Positions 32,566-41,888 of a DNA stretch of 64,000 bases are shown in pieces. The notes below the pieces were generated by a model. The model saw only the letters and a program-made list of their open reading frames with translations. It did no database searches and was not told the DNA's origin. The stretch's first letter is position 1; each line of letters begins with the position of its first letter. Made by a program: the position numbers and the translations under genes. The DNA comes from Ohtaekwangia koreensis (GTDB lineage: Bacteria > Bacteroidota > Bacteroidia > Cytophagales > Cyclobacteriaceae), in assembly GCF_900167975.1 (NCBI RefSeq), contig NZ_FUZU01000005.1, forward strand, positions 191,001 to 255,000, read 5' to 3'.

Positions 32566-35361
32566 ATGTTCAATCTATTTGCAATAACTTTACGCAAAAA
32601 TGTGAATTTTTCACTAAAAGCTAAAGCCCTGATTTTCAACTCAGCACCTGTGCAGCGACTTTCTATATTTACTTTCTTTTTCATGAGTTCAATGGCCTCC
32701 TATGCGCAGGTAGAGCCTACTGTTAAAACACCTGAGAGTATATTACGGGTTAAGACCGATTCCATTAAAAATACAACACCTTCTGATACTATTCCTCCAC
32801 CATCCACACAAGCCGATACCTTAAAATCAGATACACTAAAAACACCGCCTCCGAAAGGTGATATCGAAACTACTATCAACTATTCAGCCAGAGATTCTAT
32901 TCGTGCTACACTTGATAACCAGATGGTATGGCTATATGGGCAGGCAAAGATAGTATATGGCGAGATTGAACTGGAGGCAGATGAAATTGTGATTGACTAT
33001 GCCAACAGTACACTCACGGCACATGGCACTCGCGATTCCCTCGGCCAGCGTATAGGTTATCCCGTCTTTAAAAATGGTGCCGAGCTATATGAGACCAAAG
33101 ATATCATTTATAATTTCAAGACCAAGCGTGCACGGATCAGTGAAGTAGTAACGCAGCAAGGCGAAGGATACCTGCATAGTGAGGCTGCCTTCAAGAATGA
33201 GAACAACGAGATTCTCAGTGTACACAATAGTTATACTACCTGTAACCTGGAACATCCTCACTTCCGGATCAGGGCAACGAAAACAAAGGCTATACCGAAC
33301 GATAAAATTGTAGCGGGACCTTTCTATATGGAGTTCAATGATATTCCATTACCCATCGGGTTCCTTTTCGGCATGTTCCCTTCGCCTCGTAAAAGCGCTT
33401 CCGGTATTATAGTGCCATCGTATGGTGAAGAGCGAAGAAGAGGTTTCAACTTGCGTGGAGGTGGATACTTCTTTGATATCAGCGAGTATGCCAAGCTTGC
33501 CCTCACCGGAGATATTTATTCAAAAGGAGGTCATGCCCTATATGCAAACTCAAGCTACCTGAAGCGCTATCATTATAGTGGTTCATTAAATTTCTCATAC
33601 TCGAAGAATCCGGATTCTGATGATAAGATCGAGACACAGAACTTTACAAAAGATTTCCGGTTAACGTGGAGCCACTCGCCACAGTCCAAGGGTACAGGCA
33701 GATTTTCTGCTTCGGTTAATGCCGCGACTACAACCTATAATCAGAATAACTATTTGGGATATGGTACATCGGCAGACTTAACCACATCAAGCCTGAGCAA
33801 TATATCAACGAAGCTGAGTTCCAATATTTCCTATAGCAAGCGTTTCACAGGTACTCCTTTTACCATGGGGTTGAACATGAGTCACAACCAGGATCTTGTT
33901 ACCAAGATAGTTGACTTGTCGTTGCCTACCCTTACGGTGAACATGACGAATATATACCCTTTCCAGAGAAAGAATGGTTCGAGCAACGGACCGTTGGATA
34001 ACTTCTCGGTGTCCTATTCGATGGCAGCATCGAACCGTGTAACCAATAATCTGGGCAAGATCGGAAACTCCGATACCGATAGTATAGCCCCGTTTAACTT
34101 CAACAGCTTCGGTAGATTTTTCGAGAATGGTAAGAAAGGTATACGCCATTCTATACCAGCTTCTTTCTCGTTTAAAGCGTTGCGTTATTTTACAGTGTCA
34201 CCTTCGGTGAGTTATGAAGAGAAATGGTATTTTGAGAAAAGGGGATGGTATGAAGATCCTACAACTAAGGAAATTCTTAGAAGCGACACGATAAGAAAAG
34301 AGTTTAATCGTATTTCAAATTATTCTTTCAGCACCAGTTTAACAACCAGGCTATATGGAACATATTTCTTTAAAAAGAAAGATAGTAAGATCAAGGCTAT
34401 ACGCCATGTCGTGAATCCATCTGTATCATTTGGGTTTACTCCGGATTTTACCGGGAATAGAAAATATTTTGAAGAATTCGAGACTAATGATAGCCAGGGG
34501 AAATCACTTACGGTTTATAAATCTTACCACGAAGGATTTGTATACGGAGGCTCGAACACGGGTAAGAGCGGCTCTATAGGGTTTAGTTTAGGGAATAATC
34601 TTGAAGCAAAAGTACAGGGGCCACAAGATTCTGTAGCCCGTAAAGTAATGCTATTGAATAACCTCTCATTCAGTTCCAGTTATAACATCATTGCCGATTC
34701 ATTTAAGCTGGCCCCTATAGGTATATCTGCTAACACAAACATCCTGAATAATAAACTTAATCTTAACCTTTCGGCAACACTCGATCCCTATAACTATGTA
34801 ATGCGACCGGTGGAGGGAGAAGAACCCGTAGAAAAACGGATGGATCAGCTCGCCTGGAAAAGCGGGCGCCTCGGGCGGATCACCAGTGCTACATTAGCCA
34901 TGAGTACGAACCTTAATCCGAAGGCAAGAAGTAAAGAGACATCGAGTCGTGAAAAAATAGCGAAGTCCAATATGCCGCAGCAGGAAAAAGAATTTCTCAT
35001 TCAAAACCCCGATGCCTATATAGATTTTGAAATACCGTGGAGCTTGAATTTAAGTTACAACCTTAGCTATACGCATGCTGTTGACTCTGATCCAAATGTA
35101 GTGCAGACTGTTTCTGCCAATGGAGATCTTTCACTCTCTGAAAAATGGAAAGTGACCTATAGCACCGGATATCACTTTGAGTCCAAAGAGTTTACACAAA
35201 CCAACCTGGGTATATCACGTGATCTTCATTGCTGGACCATGCATTTGAATTGGACACCTTTCGGAAGATTCCAGTCCTTCAACTTTACCATCAATGTAAA
35301 GGCAAGCATTTTACAGGATCTGAAACTCGAAAGACGCAAATCATTCCTCGACAACCTCTAG
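32566..35361 (+). CDS. lptD: Putative LPS-assembly protein LptD (Bacteroidota type)
   Basis: The 931-residue outer-membrane protein has a signal peptide (SIFTFFFMSSMASYAQ, ending near residue 47). An OstA/LptA-like beta-jellyroll region covers about 105-235: INYSARDSIRATLDNQMVWL, YGQAKIVYGEIELEADEIVI, the ETKDIIYNFKTKRARISEVV block and CNLEHPHFRIRATK. A C-terminal barrel covers about 240-931 (GIIVPSYGEERRRGFNLRGG). It places lipopolysaccharide in the outer leaflet, receiving it from the Lpt bridge. The start is uncertain: ATG at 32566, or a GTG at 32650 closer to the signal peptide. Divergent from the amidase; the short space between must hold both promoters. Confidence 0.88.
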   Translation: MFNLFAITLRKNVNFSLKAKALIFNSAPVQRLSIFTFFFMSSMASYAQVEPTVKTPESILRVKTDSIKNTTPSDTIPPPSTQADTLKSDTLKTPPPKGDIETTINYSARDSIRATLDNQMVWLYGQAKIVYGEIELEADEIVIDYANSTLTAHGTRDSLGQRIGYPVFKNGAELYETKDIIYNFKTKRARISEVVTQQGEGYLHSEAAFKNENNEILSVHNSYTTCNLEHPHFRIRATKTKAIPNDKIVAGPFYMEFNDIPLPIGFLFGMFPSPRKSASGIIVPSYGEERRRGFNLRGGGYFFDISEYAKLALTGDIYSKGGHALYANSSYLKRYHYSGSLNFSYSKNPDSDDKIETQNFTKDFRLTWSHSPQSKGTGRFSASVNAATTTYNQNNYLGYGTSADLTTSSLSNISTKLSSNISYSKRFTGTPFTMGLNMSHNQDLVTKIVDLSLPTLTVNMTNIYPFQRKNGSSNGPLDNFSVSYSMAASNRVTNNLGKIGNSDTDSIAPFNFNSFGRFFENGKKGIRHSIPASFSFKALRYFTVSPSVSYEEKWYFEKRGWYEDPTTKEILRSDTIRKEFNRISNYSFSTSLTTRLYGTYFFKKKDSKIKAIRHVVNPSVSFGFTPDFTGNRKYFEEFETNDSQGKSLTVYKSYHEGFVYGGSNTGKSGSIGFSLGNNLEAKVQGPQDSVARKVMLLNNLSFSSSYNIIADSFKLAPIGISANTNILNNKLNLNLSATLDPYNYVMRPVEGEEPVEKRMDQLAWKSGRLGRITSATLAMSTNLNPKARSKETSSREKIAKSNMPQQEKEFLIQNPDAYIDFEIPWSLNLSYNLSYTHAVDSDPNVVQTVSANGDLSLSEKWKVTYSTGYHFESKEFTQTNLGISRDLHCWTMHLNWTPFGRFQSFNFTINVKASILQDLKLERRKSFLDNL

Positions 35362-35426
35362 TAATAAATGATTCGTTAATGGTCGTCCGCTATACGGATA
35401 GCCTTTAACGGATCAACAGTATATCA

Positions 35427-35975
35427 TCACATACGAGGCTTCCAGGGAGTTTCTTCTGCTCCAAGCTCATGCGCTACCTTTCGTGCGAGTACAAAAAGAT
35501 AGTCTGAAAGACGATTTATATACTTGATAACTTCTTCGGGGACACCTTCCAGTTCGCTTAGTGCAATGATCAATCGCTCGCTTCTGCGACACACCGTGCG
35601 CGCTATATGGCAGTTGGATATAGCAGGATGACCACCTGGTAAAACGAAGAAACGCATAGGCGGCAATTCAGCGTCCATGGTATCAATTTGTTTTTCGAGG
35701 AATTGTATATCCGTTTCGGATAGAACAGGAATCTTTACTTTCGTATTGCCCGGCTCCGTAGCGAGTATAGAACCGATTGTAAAAAGGCGGTCTTGAATTT
35801 CAATCAAGACATCTTTTCTTTTTTGATTGACATCCAGATCACGCACCATACCGATCCATGAGTTCAACTCGTCCACCGTTCCGTAGGTGTCAATGCGCAG
35901 GTCGGCTTTCGATACACGCTTTCCTCCAAAGAGCGCAGTGGTACCCTTATCGCCAGTCTTGGTATATATTTTCAT
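35427..35975 (-). CDS. Cob(I)yrinic acid a,c-diamide adenosyltransferase (PduO type)
   Basis: The 182-residue protein starts MKIYTKTGDKGTTALFGGKR, the PduO-type ATP-binding N-terminus, followed by KADLRIDTYGTVDELNSWIG. Later come FVLPGGHPAISNCHIARTVC and RRSERLIIALSE, then the terminal YINRLSDYLFVLARKVA. It transfers the 5'-deoxyadenosyl group from ATP to cob(I)alamin, making coenzyme B12 in the cytoplasm, and would serve enzymes such as methylmalonyl-CoA mutase. The ATG at 35975 is chosen; a GTG two codons upstream is also possible. Confidence 0.93.
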   Translation of the reverse strand: MKIYTKTGDKGTTALFGGKRVSKADLRIDTYGTVDELNSWIGMVRDLDVNQKRKDVLIEIQDRLFTIGSILATEPGNTKVKIPVLSETDIQFLEKQIDTMDAELPPMRFFVLPGGHPAISNCHIARTVCRRSERLIIALSELEGVPEEVIKYINRLSDYLFVLARKVAHELGAEETPWKPRM

Positions 35976-36088
35976 GAACACTTCCTTTTTGAAAACCGGA
36001 AGTTAAAAGAAAGATCTCAGTATAACTGAAAGCTCTTCAGATTAAGCTTTCAGTGTAGTATACTTTTATAGGTGGCGTTAAACGTACA

Positions 36089-36112
36089 GCCTAACAGCCT
36101 AACGCCTAACGC
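36089..36112. repeat. Three tandem GCCTAAC units
   Basis: GCCTAAC occurs three times in 24 bp, with a spacer of 0-1 base, just past the end of the ABC-ATPase gene. The surrounding bases are also TTAACG-like, as in the spacers at 41000-41108 and 43318-43378. Confidence 0.5.
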
Positions 36113-36117
36113 TTTTT

Positions 36118-36831
36118 CTAAGCTTCAACCGGTCTGCCGCGGTTGATGTTTTCATTTTTACGATCCCACTCAATAAGGCCATCGCGAAGGCGAATAATCC
36201 GGTGCGAATAATGTGCAATGTCGTCTTCGTGCGTTACCATAATAATGGTGTTGCCTTTATCGTGAAGTTCCTGGAAAAGATTCATAATGTCGTATGAAGT
36301 TTTCGTATCCAGGTTCCCGGTAGGTTCATCAGCAAGTATAATAGAAGGATTGTTTACGAGTGCACGTGCTATTGCTACCCGTTGACGCTGACCTCCGGAG
36401 AGTTCATTCGGTTTGTGATGATAACGATCGGCAAGGCTCACACTTTCCAACGCGGCCATCGCCATCTCTTCACGTTCCGACCTGCTATAGCCTGCATAGA
36501 TTAATGGAAGCGCTACGTTCTCCAATGCAGAAGCGCGGGGGAGGAGGTTAAACGTCTGGAACACGAATCCGATTTCCTTATTCCGGACTTCAGCCAATTC
36601 GTTCTCCGTCATTTCACTTACCAAATGATTATTGAGACTATATGTGCCACTGGTAGGTGTATCGAGACAACCAACAATATTCATGAGGGTTGATTTTCCG
36701 GATCCCGATGGCCCCATGAAGGCAACGTACTCGCCTCTGTCAATTGAAATGGTTACATCCTGAAGGGCATTAACAATGTTGTTACCCATGCGGTAGACCT
36801 TTGCAATGTGATGTGTCTCAATAATTTTCAT
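36118..36831 (-). CDS. ABC transporter ATP-binding protein (MacB/LolD-like)
   Basis: The 237-residue ATPase has Walker [10 protein letters not shown] (40-48), Q-loop [11 protein letters not shown], signature LSGGQRQR (144-151) and Walker [12 protein letters not shown] (165-175), with the switch His in [23 protein letters not shown] and the GNLDTKTS pattern are typical of the MacB/LolD/FtsE-like class that works with FtsX-type permeases in lipoprotein release or efflux. The permease partner is not next to it. Cytoplasmic side of the inner membrane. Confidence 0.92.
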   Translation of the reverse strand: MKIIETHHIAKVYRMGNNIVNALQDVTISIDRGEYVAFMGPSGSGKSTLMNIVGCLDTPTSGTYSLNNHLVSEMTENELAEVRNKEIGFVFQTFNLLPRASALENVALPLIYAGYSRSEREEMAMAALESVSLADRYHHKPNELSGGQRQRVAIARALVNNPSIILADEPTGNLDTKTSYDIMNLFQELHDKGNTIIMVTHEDDIAHYSHRIIRLRDGLIEWDRKNENINRGRPVEA

Positions 36832-37013
36832 CTGTATATTTTTTAAAAACTGGAGCCGATACCTGCGTGTGCGTTGTGGGTAATTAGTTTGTGTTTTAAC
36901 GATTTAATTACAAGGATGTATATAATTATTGAAAAGTTTCCTATCAATATACTCTTAATCCAGGGTTTGGTTGCAAAATGCCGCCAGAAATCCACAGGCG
37001 GTCACAATTTATA

Positions 37014-37880
37014 CTACTCTTCCCCAGACGCTCCCGAGCTGATAAATGTTACGCTTGCCCGGATCACAGCGTTGTCTTTTAAGATTCGGGTATGGCCGAG
37101 CCCCTCTGTCCGGATCAGGCGTGCGTGTGGATAAATCTTCACCAACGCTTCGGCATGTTTCAGTTCAACCTCTTTATCATCGGCATCGTGTATCAGTAAA
37201 AGGTCAATGGGTGTTGGAAGATGTTTTATAAAATGAAGGGCGGTATATTCATCAAAAGGTTTACCATAGGTCTTCATTATAAAATCCTTGAAAAAAGCAG
37301 CTGTACCCTGCGAGGCATTAACAGCCTTGAGGAAACTCTTGATAATTTCATCGCCGATCGTGGGACTTGCAATGTTGATCAGCTTTTTTATAGGCAGTCC
37401 GTTCAAGGCAGAGTATAGTGCAGCCCCACCACCAAATGAATGCGCAAGGATGGCATCAGGCTGTCCTTTCAGTTCATATATTTTTTTTAGCACCTGTTCG
37501 AATTCAAGAATGGTGGTGCGTTTGCCTTCCGAATTTCCATGAGCAGGAGCGTCAAAACCGATTACACTATATTCTGCTGCAAGCAAGGGTTTAACGAATC
37601 GTCTGAATTGCGTTCCGCGTCCAGCCCATCCGTGCACGACAAGAACATAGCGCGGGCTGTTGCCCCATCTATAGGCTTGTACTTTTTTGTTTTCGATGTC
37701 GAATGAAAATTTTTCACTGAACGTCTCCGCTTTTCTTTCCTTCTCAGGAGTTGGATAACGCAACGGAGTAAAGAATAACCGGGCGAAGTACTGGTGTGCA
37801 AGTGAAGGCGCAATACGCTCAACCCTTGGGAAAATCCAGCGCACAACTTTTAGCGCGAAAGGTGTATTGTCTTTCTTCAT
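37014..37880 (-). CDS. Alpha/beta hydrolase
   Basis: The 288-residue protein shows VLVVHGWAGRGTQFRRFVKP (oxyanion region), IGFDAPAHGNSEGKRTTILE, the nucleophile elbow AHSFGGG at about 144-150, LLLIHDADDKEVELKHAEAL with the acid residue, and TEGLGHTRILKD with the catalytic His. It hydrolyses esters or thioesters; substrate unknown. No signal peptide, so it is cytoplasmic. The spacer to the ABC gene (36832-37013) holds nothing clear. Confidence 0.9.
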   Translation of the reverse strand: MKKDNTPFALKVVRWIFPRVERIAPSLAHQYFARLFFTPLRYPTPEKERKAETFSEKFSFDIENKKVQAYRWGNSPRYVLVVHGWAGRGTQFRRFVKPLLAAEYSVIGFDAPAHGNSEGKRTTILEFEQVLKKIYELKGQPDAILAHSFGGGAALYSALNGLPIKKLINIASPTIGDEIIKSFLKAVNASQGTAAFFKDFIMKTYGKPFDEYTALHFIKHLPTPIDLLLIHDADDKEVELKHAEALVKIYPHARLIRTEGLGHTRILKDNAVIRASVTFISSGASGEE

Positions 37881-37928
37881 ACCGTAGTTTACAAAAACTT
37901 TTCAACTTGCTTTCGCGGATCTATATAC

Positions 37929-38699
37929 CTATACCGTTTCTGTTGTGAACTGAAAGGTTTGCGTGGCGAACTGAAAGGTTTTAAGGTCATATACACGCTC
38001 ACTGAAAAATACATGATTGTCGTGATCCACTAGTACAACAGTAGAACATCTCGACCCGTAATTTTCAGTTTTAATAAACATAGAAGACAACGCTCGTTCG
38101 CGTTCGATGGTTAACCCTGTATTCGGAAGCCGTTCATCTTCTGCTATAGCATCGTCATACAGAATATCAAAAACATCTTTTGGATCAATGTATTGCTGAA
38201 GCAACAGCGGTTTGAATTTCTCTTTGCCACGCACCACTTTAGGCCACGGGGTTTCCAGAAGGTGATTGCTGATGCCATAAAAGCCGGGAGCAATTTTATC
38301 AACGCCTTCTTTATAGTTCGAATAATACCATAACTCGTTGACGCTTCCCGCTAACAGATTGAATCCGTTATATACTTTGCCATTTTTCTCAATCCGTTTC
38401 AGATATTCTTCCGGTCCTTCATCCGACAGCAGGTAATCGGTTATTAACTGACCACGCGATGGTGCCTTTGGATCGATGTTGAGCGGGTCACGATAATTGG
38501 TCAGCATGCTGATCTTTCCAGACTTTGTCATAGCCATCCATGTACCACCCGCCTCAAGATCGCGCCCGCCTAAAATCTCAGGATGATCTTCCCAATACGC
38601 GGCAGGCGCAGTCTTACGGTTATAAAACTCATCACGATTGGCCGCAATAATTAATTTATAGGTTGGATGATTTTGAACAGAGAAGAAGATCAGACACAT
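37929..38699 (-). CDS. NRDE/TANGO2-family protein
   Basis: The 256-residue product starts MCLIFFSVQNHPTYKLIIAA and continues with the name-giving NRDE motif (AANRDEFYNRKTAPAAYWED), then LGGRDLEAGGTWMAMTKSGK and LTNYRDP. These are the main TANGO2 marks. The Cys2 and the N-terminal region suggest an Ntn-hydrolase-like fold. TANGO2 proteins are thought to act in heme or acyl-CoA handling; in bacteria the role is unsettled. Cytoplasmic. Confidence 0.93.
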   Translation of the reverse strand: MCLIFFSVQNHPTYKLIIAANRDEFYNRKTAPAAYWEDHPEILGGRDLEAGGTWMAMTKSGKISMLTNYRDPLNIDPKAPSRGQLITDYLLSDEGPEEYLKRIEKNGKVYNGFNLLAGSVNELWYYSNYKEGVDKIAPGFYGISNHLLETPWPKVVRGKEKFKPLLLQQYIDPKDVFDILYDDAIAEDERLPNTGLTIERERALSSMFIKTENYGSRCSTVVLVDHDNHVFFSERVYDLKTFQFATQTFQFTTETV

Positions 38700-38788
38700 A
38701 GTGATTTTTCTGCCGTCAAGTTATAATTTTTTATCAAGCGAATACTATACAAATTAAGATTGCCTGCAGTTCAATACATTACATAAAA

Positions 38789-38818
38789 AAAGTCCCTTCA
38801 CCGAGGCGAAAGGACTTT
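38789..38818 (-). terminator. Terminator after the serine hydrolase at 38882
   Basis: AAAGTCC..TTC pairs with GAA..GGACTTT around a CACCGAGGC loop region. On the minus strand it is followed by seven T's. Confidence 0.77.
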
Positions 38819-38881
38819 ATATTTTAAAACATTAAGCTATATATTTTGTAGTGGACGCTCTCCTGCTTTGAGCTTGAGATA

Positions 38882-40294
38882 TTACTTTAGTTTCAATCTG
38901 TAATTGCTGCTTCGCCACATTTTAACAATCTTACCGGCTTTGTCGCGTTCGAACGTAATTTCTTCGCCCAGTTCTCCATCATCACGAATGCGCCTGAAGG
39001 TATCTTCCTTTATATACTTTAGCAGGATCATATTTTTAGGATTATCGTTTGGCATATATACCATCGCGAGTTTATCGCCCCATGGCGAAATGATCAGTTC
39101 GCCACCCCAGGGTTTAAAACCATAGGAGCCGCTATATTGATCAAGGTCTACTTTCTTCTCCGTAGGTTTCTCATCAATACCTTTGGCATATACTGTGCGC
39201 ATCGCTTCAAAGTATTTATTCGGATCTGTGCCTATAGCATTGATCATGACTATAAATGCAAGTTTATCTTTTGGATTGATCATGATGAGGGTTTGATATC
39301 CCGGGCAATATCCACCATGACTTACATAGGTCTTTCCATCTACCTGTGCAACCGTGAAGCCAAGTCCCCATGAAGTACGCCAGTTCGGATCCATAAAGTG
39401 AACGTTATACATTTCACGAAGCGTTGACGATTTTAAAATCTCGGTGCCACCATTCTTCAGCAAGCGAAACTGCCATGAAGCAAAACGCGCGAGGTCATCT
39501 ACAGTAGAGGTTAATCCTGCTGCAGCAGCCAGTCCTTTGGTATCAAATTTATCGAGCATTCTGCGCTCGCCTTTTCTGCTTTCATCGCTATAGCCTGTAG
39601 CCATTCTTCCCTGCCACAACTCTTTAGGAAAGTACGTGCGCGTGTCGGAAAGTTGAAGCGGCTTGATTATATTTTTGTTTATATATTCATCGTATGAAAG
39701 TCCTGAAATTTCTTCCACTATATATCCAAGTAGTGTGATCCCCAGGTTGCTATATTGAAAATACGTTGATGCAGGATAAAGCGTTTGTTGTTCTTTTAAT
39801 TTTTGAATGACCTGTTCTTTCGTGGGGAAGTTAGAGTCCGTCCAATATGGAAAATCAGATTCACGTGGCAGACCGGATGAATGCGTTAGTAAAGATCGAA
39901 TGGTGATAGGGCCGCTATCAGCAGAAGATTGCTTGATGTTAAACCAGGGTAACACTGCAGACACTTCATCATCTAACCGAAGTTTGCCTGCGTCACGCAG
40001 TTGCATAATGGCAACCGCTGTAAACAGTTTTGAAATCGAGCAGACGCTATATATAGTGTTGGCCTGAGCCGGAATATTCTTGGCTATATCTGCTTTACCA
40101 TAACCTTTACTCCAGAGGAGTTCCTGATCTTTTACAATCCCTACGGAAATGCCGGGTAAGTTATCGTATTCAGCCTGCGCTTTGAACCATTCATCCAGCA
40201 ACCGGAGTGCGTCAGCATTTTCAGCAGGCGTGGTTTGACAATACGCAAAGCAAGTATGTACTGCTAGAAGCAGAAAAAGTATTCTCTTCAACAT
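38882..40294 (-). CDS. Serine hydrolase (beta-lactamase family) with C-terminal lipocalin-like domain
   Basis: The 470-residue exported protein has a signal peptide (MLKRILFLLLAVHTCFAYCQ). The catalytic SISK is at 86-89, the YSN motif at 181-183 in FQYSNLGITLLG, and HGG in the SHGGYCPGYQ segment near 325. LLTHSSGLPRESDFPYW is typical of this family. After residue 375 a beta-rich domain (VDLDQYSGSYGFKPWGGELI, then DTFRRIRDDGELGEEITFE) matches the extra C-terminal domain (DUF3471-like) of such hydrolases. Periplasmic; it may act on D-amino peptides or esters. Not a proven beta-lactamase. Confidence 0.9.
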   Translation of the reverse strand: MLKRILFLLLAVHTCFAYCQTTPAENADALRLLDEWFKAQAEYDNLPGISVGIVKDQELLWSKGYGKADIAKNIPAQANTIYSVCSISKLFTAVAIMQLRDAGKLRLDDEVSAVLPWFNIKQSSADSGPITIRSLLTHSSGLPRESDFPYWTDSNFPTKEQVIQKLKEQQTLYPASTYFQYSNLGITLLGYIVEEISGLSYDEYINKNIIKPLQLSDTRTYFPKELWQGRMATGYSDESRKGERRMLDKFDTKGLAAAAGLTSTVDDLARFASWQFRLLKNGGTEILKSSTLREMYNVHFMDPNWRTSWGLGFTVAQVDGKTYVSHGGYCPGYQTLIMINPKDKLAFIVMINAIGTDPNKYFEAMRTVYAKGIDEKPTEKKVDLDQYSGSYGFKPWGGELIISPWGDKLAMVYMPNDNPKNMILLKYIKEDTFRRIRDDGELGEEITFERDKAGKIVKMWRSSNYRLKLK

Positions 40295-40398
40295 TCGATT
40301 CAGGGTCAGTGTTGTTGATAAATATATAACGATTGCATTTGAACCTGAAATTTATTGGGGATGAGAGGTAGTATGTGTGCACTATTGGTTGTGCTGCT

Positions 40399-40995
40399 TT
40401 AGAAAAGTTCGAGCTGCTCAGGCAGCAATGTAAAAGATCTTCGATGATACGGTGTGACTCCAAATTGTTTGATACCATCGCGATGTGCTTCGGTTGGATA
40501 GCCTACATTCGTTTCCCATCCATAACCCGGAAATTGATTCGCAAGATTCTGCATCAGGTCATCACGATATGTTTTTGCCAACACCGATGCAGCGGCAATA
40601 GACAAATACGTTGCATCGCCTTTGATGATACATTCATGACGTATATCCCGATAGGGTTTGAAACGATTGCCGTCAATAAGCAATAACTGTGGTGACTCAT
40701 TCAGCTTGTCCAATGCAAGGTGCATGGCTTTGAACGATGCATTTAAAATATTGATCTGATCGATTTCTTCGTGACTCACTTCGCCAACAGCCCAGGCTAT
40801 AGCAACCTTTTGAATTTCATATCGCAATTCTTCCCGCGCTTCTCTCTTCAGCTGCTTGGAATCGTTCAGTAATTTATGCCTGTATTTTTTCGGAAGTATA
40901 ACAGCAGCAGCTACCACAGGTCCTGCAAGACAACCACGTCCTGCTTCATCGCAGCCCGCTTCGGTTAAGTCTTTCGTAAAGGATGATCGTAGCAT
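40399..40995 (-). CDS. rnhB: Ribonuclease HII
   Basis: The 198-residue protein has the RNase HII core: [20 protein letters not shown] (Asp16, Glu17 of the metal site), [26 protein letters not shown] with a third Asp, [20 protein letters not shown] with the fourth acidic residue, and [20 protein letters not shown] followed by the [10 protein letters not shown] end. It removes RNA from RNA-DNA hybrids and misincorporated ribonucleotides in the cytoplasm. The start at 40995 fits the family. Confidence 0.95.
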   Translation of the reverse strand: MLRSSFTKDLTEAGCDEAGRGCLAGPVVAAAVILPKKYRHKLLNDSKQLKREAREELRYEIQKVAIAWAVGEVSHEEIDQINILNASFKAMHLALDKLNESPQLLLIDGNRFKPYRDIRHECIIKGDATYLSIAAASVLAKTYRDDLMQNLANQFPGYGWETNVGYPTEAHRDGIKQFGVTPYHRRSFTLLPEQLELF

Positions 40996-40999
40996 CGGT

Positions 41000-41108
41000 A
41001 GAAGTTATACGTTATTGGTTACCCGTTAACGTTAATGGTGATCGTTACTCGTTTATATTTTCTGCACGGATAACAATTCACGAATAACGCTTAACCGTTA
41101 ACGTTTCA
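41000..41108. repeat. Degenerate GTTAACG/ATAACG repeat spacer
   Basis: The spacer before the NUDIX gene is made of imperfect short units such as GTTATTGG, CGTTAACG, GATCGTTAC, AATAACG and CCGTTAACGTT. It shares style with 43318-43378 and the segment at 36062-36117. No coding frame is credible here. Confidence 0.5.
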
Positions 41109-41221
41109 CAAACTTAAAATAGATTTGATTTCATACAAAAAAGAAATCGAATAGCTTTGGCGTTCAACTTTTGACTCCGGTTTAAAATCTTCATCTGCGA
41201 AAAAGCTAATTGGGAAATCTC

Positions 41222-41779
41222 ATGAATCAGAAAGAAATAAAAAATCCTTGGACCACTTTATCTGGTGAAGAAAAATATGAGAACCGTTGGATACAGGTAA
41301 CGGAATACCAGGTGCTGAATCCTTCCGGAGGAAAAGGTATTTATGGCAAAGTTCATTTCAGAAATAAAGCGATTGGTGTAATTCCGGTTGATCATGAAGG
41401 GAATACCTGGCTGGTTGGACAATTCCGTTATACCCTGAATGAATTTCAATGGGAGATTCCGGAGGGCGGTGCTCCATTATCAGAAGATCCGCTGGATGCT
41501 GCAAAGCGTGAACTCCAGGAGGAGACGGGCATCACTGCAAAGAAGTGGACAAGGATTGCGCGTCTTCATACTTCCAACTCCGTGACCGATGAAGAAGGCT
41601 TTTTGTTTTTGGCGGAGGACCTGGAGTATGGTGTAAACAACCTGGAAGAAACAGAAGCAGACCTGAAAGTATGGAAGCTGCCGCTGCAGGAAGCCATTGA
41701 CATGGTGATGCGCGGAGAGATAACGGACAGCCTAAGCGTTATCGGCTTGCTGACGTTGGGGAGATTGAAAAAAATCTGA
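41222..41779 (+). CDS. NUDIX hydrolase (ADP-ribose pyrophosphatase-like)
   Basis: The 185-residue product has the Nudix box GX5EX7REUXEEXGU seen as GGAPLSEDPLDAAKRELQEE followed by TGI. Before it comes VIPVDHEGNTWLVGQFRYTL and after it LHTSNSVTDEEGFLFLAEDL. The N-terminal strand pairs and EIPEGG are typical of ADP-ribose pyrophosphatases. It likely hydrolyses ADP-ribose or a similar nucleoside diphosphate-X in the cytoplasm. ATG at 41222 is preferred to a TTG four codons upstream. Confidence 0.92.
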   Translation: MNQKEIKNPWTTLSGEEKYENRWIQVTEYQVLNPSGGKGIYGKVHFRNKAIGVIPVDHEGNTWLVGQFRYTLNEFQWEIPEGGAPLSEDPLDAAKRELQEETGITAKKWTRIARLHTSNSVTDEEGFLFLAEDLEYGVNNLEETEADLKVWKLPLQEAIDMVMRGEITDSLSVIGLLTLGRLKKI

Positions 41780-41888
41780 TACAAACTTCAAGCTTAAGCT
41801 CACCTATATATCAAATCCATAAACCGTAAGGTGTTGGTTGCCGTATAATGGCCACGAACAAATTCGGCAGCACACATCTATATATCCC

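Noticed and set aside
32556-32684. Amidase start at 32684
   Set aside because: It would add 43 residues of non-signal character and overlap the opposite lptD start. The GTG at 32555 gives a clean signal sequence.
38882-40294. True beta-lactamase (antibiotic resistance)
   Set aside because: The motifs fit the broad serine-hydrolase family, and the extra C-terminal domain is typical of peptidase/esterase-like members. Resistance cannot be claimed from sequence.
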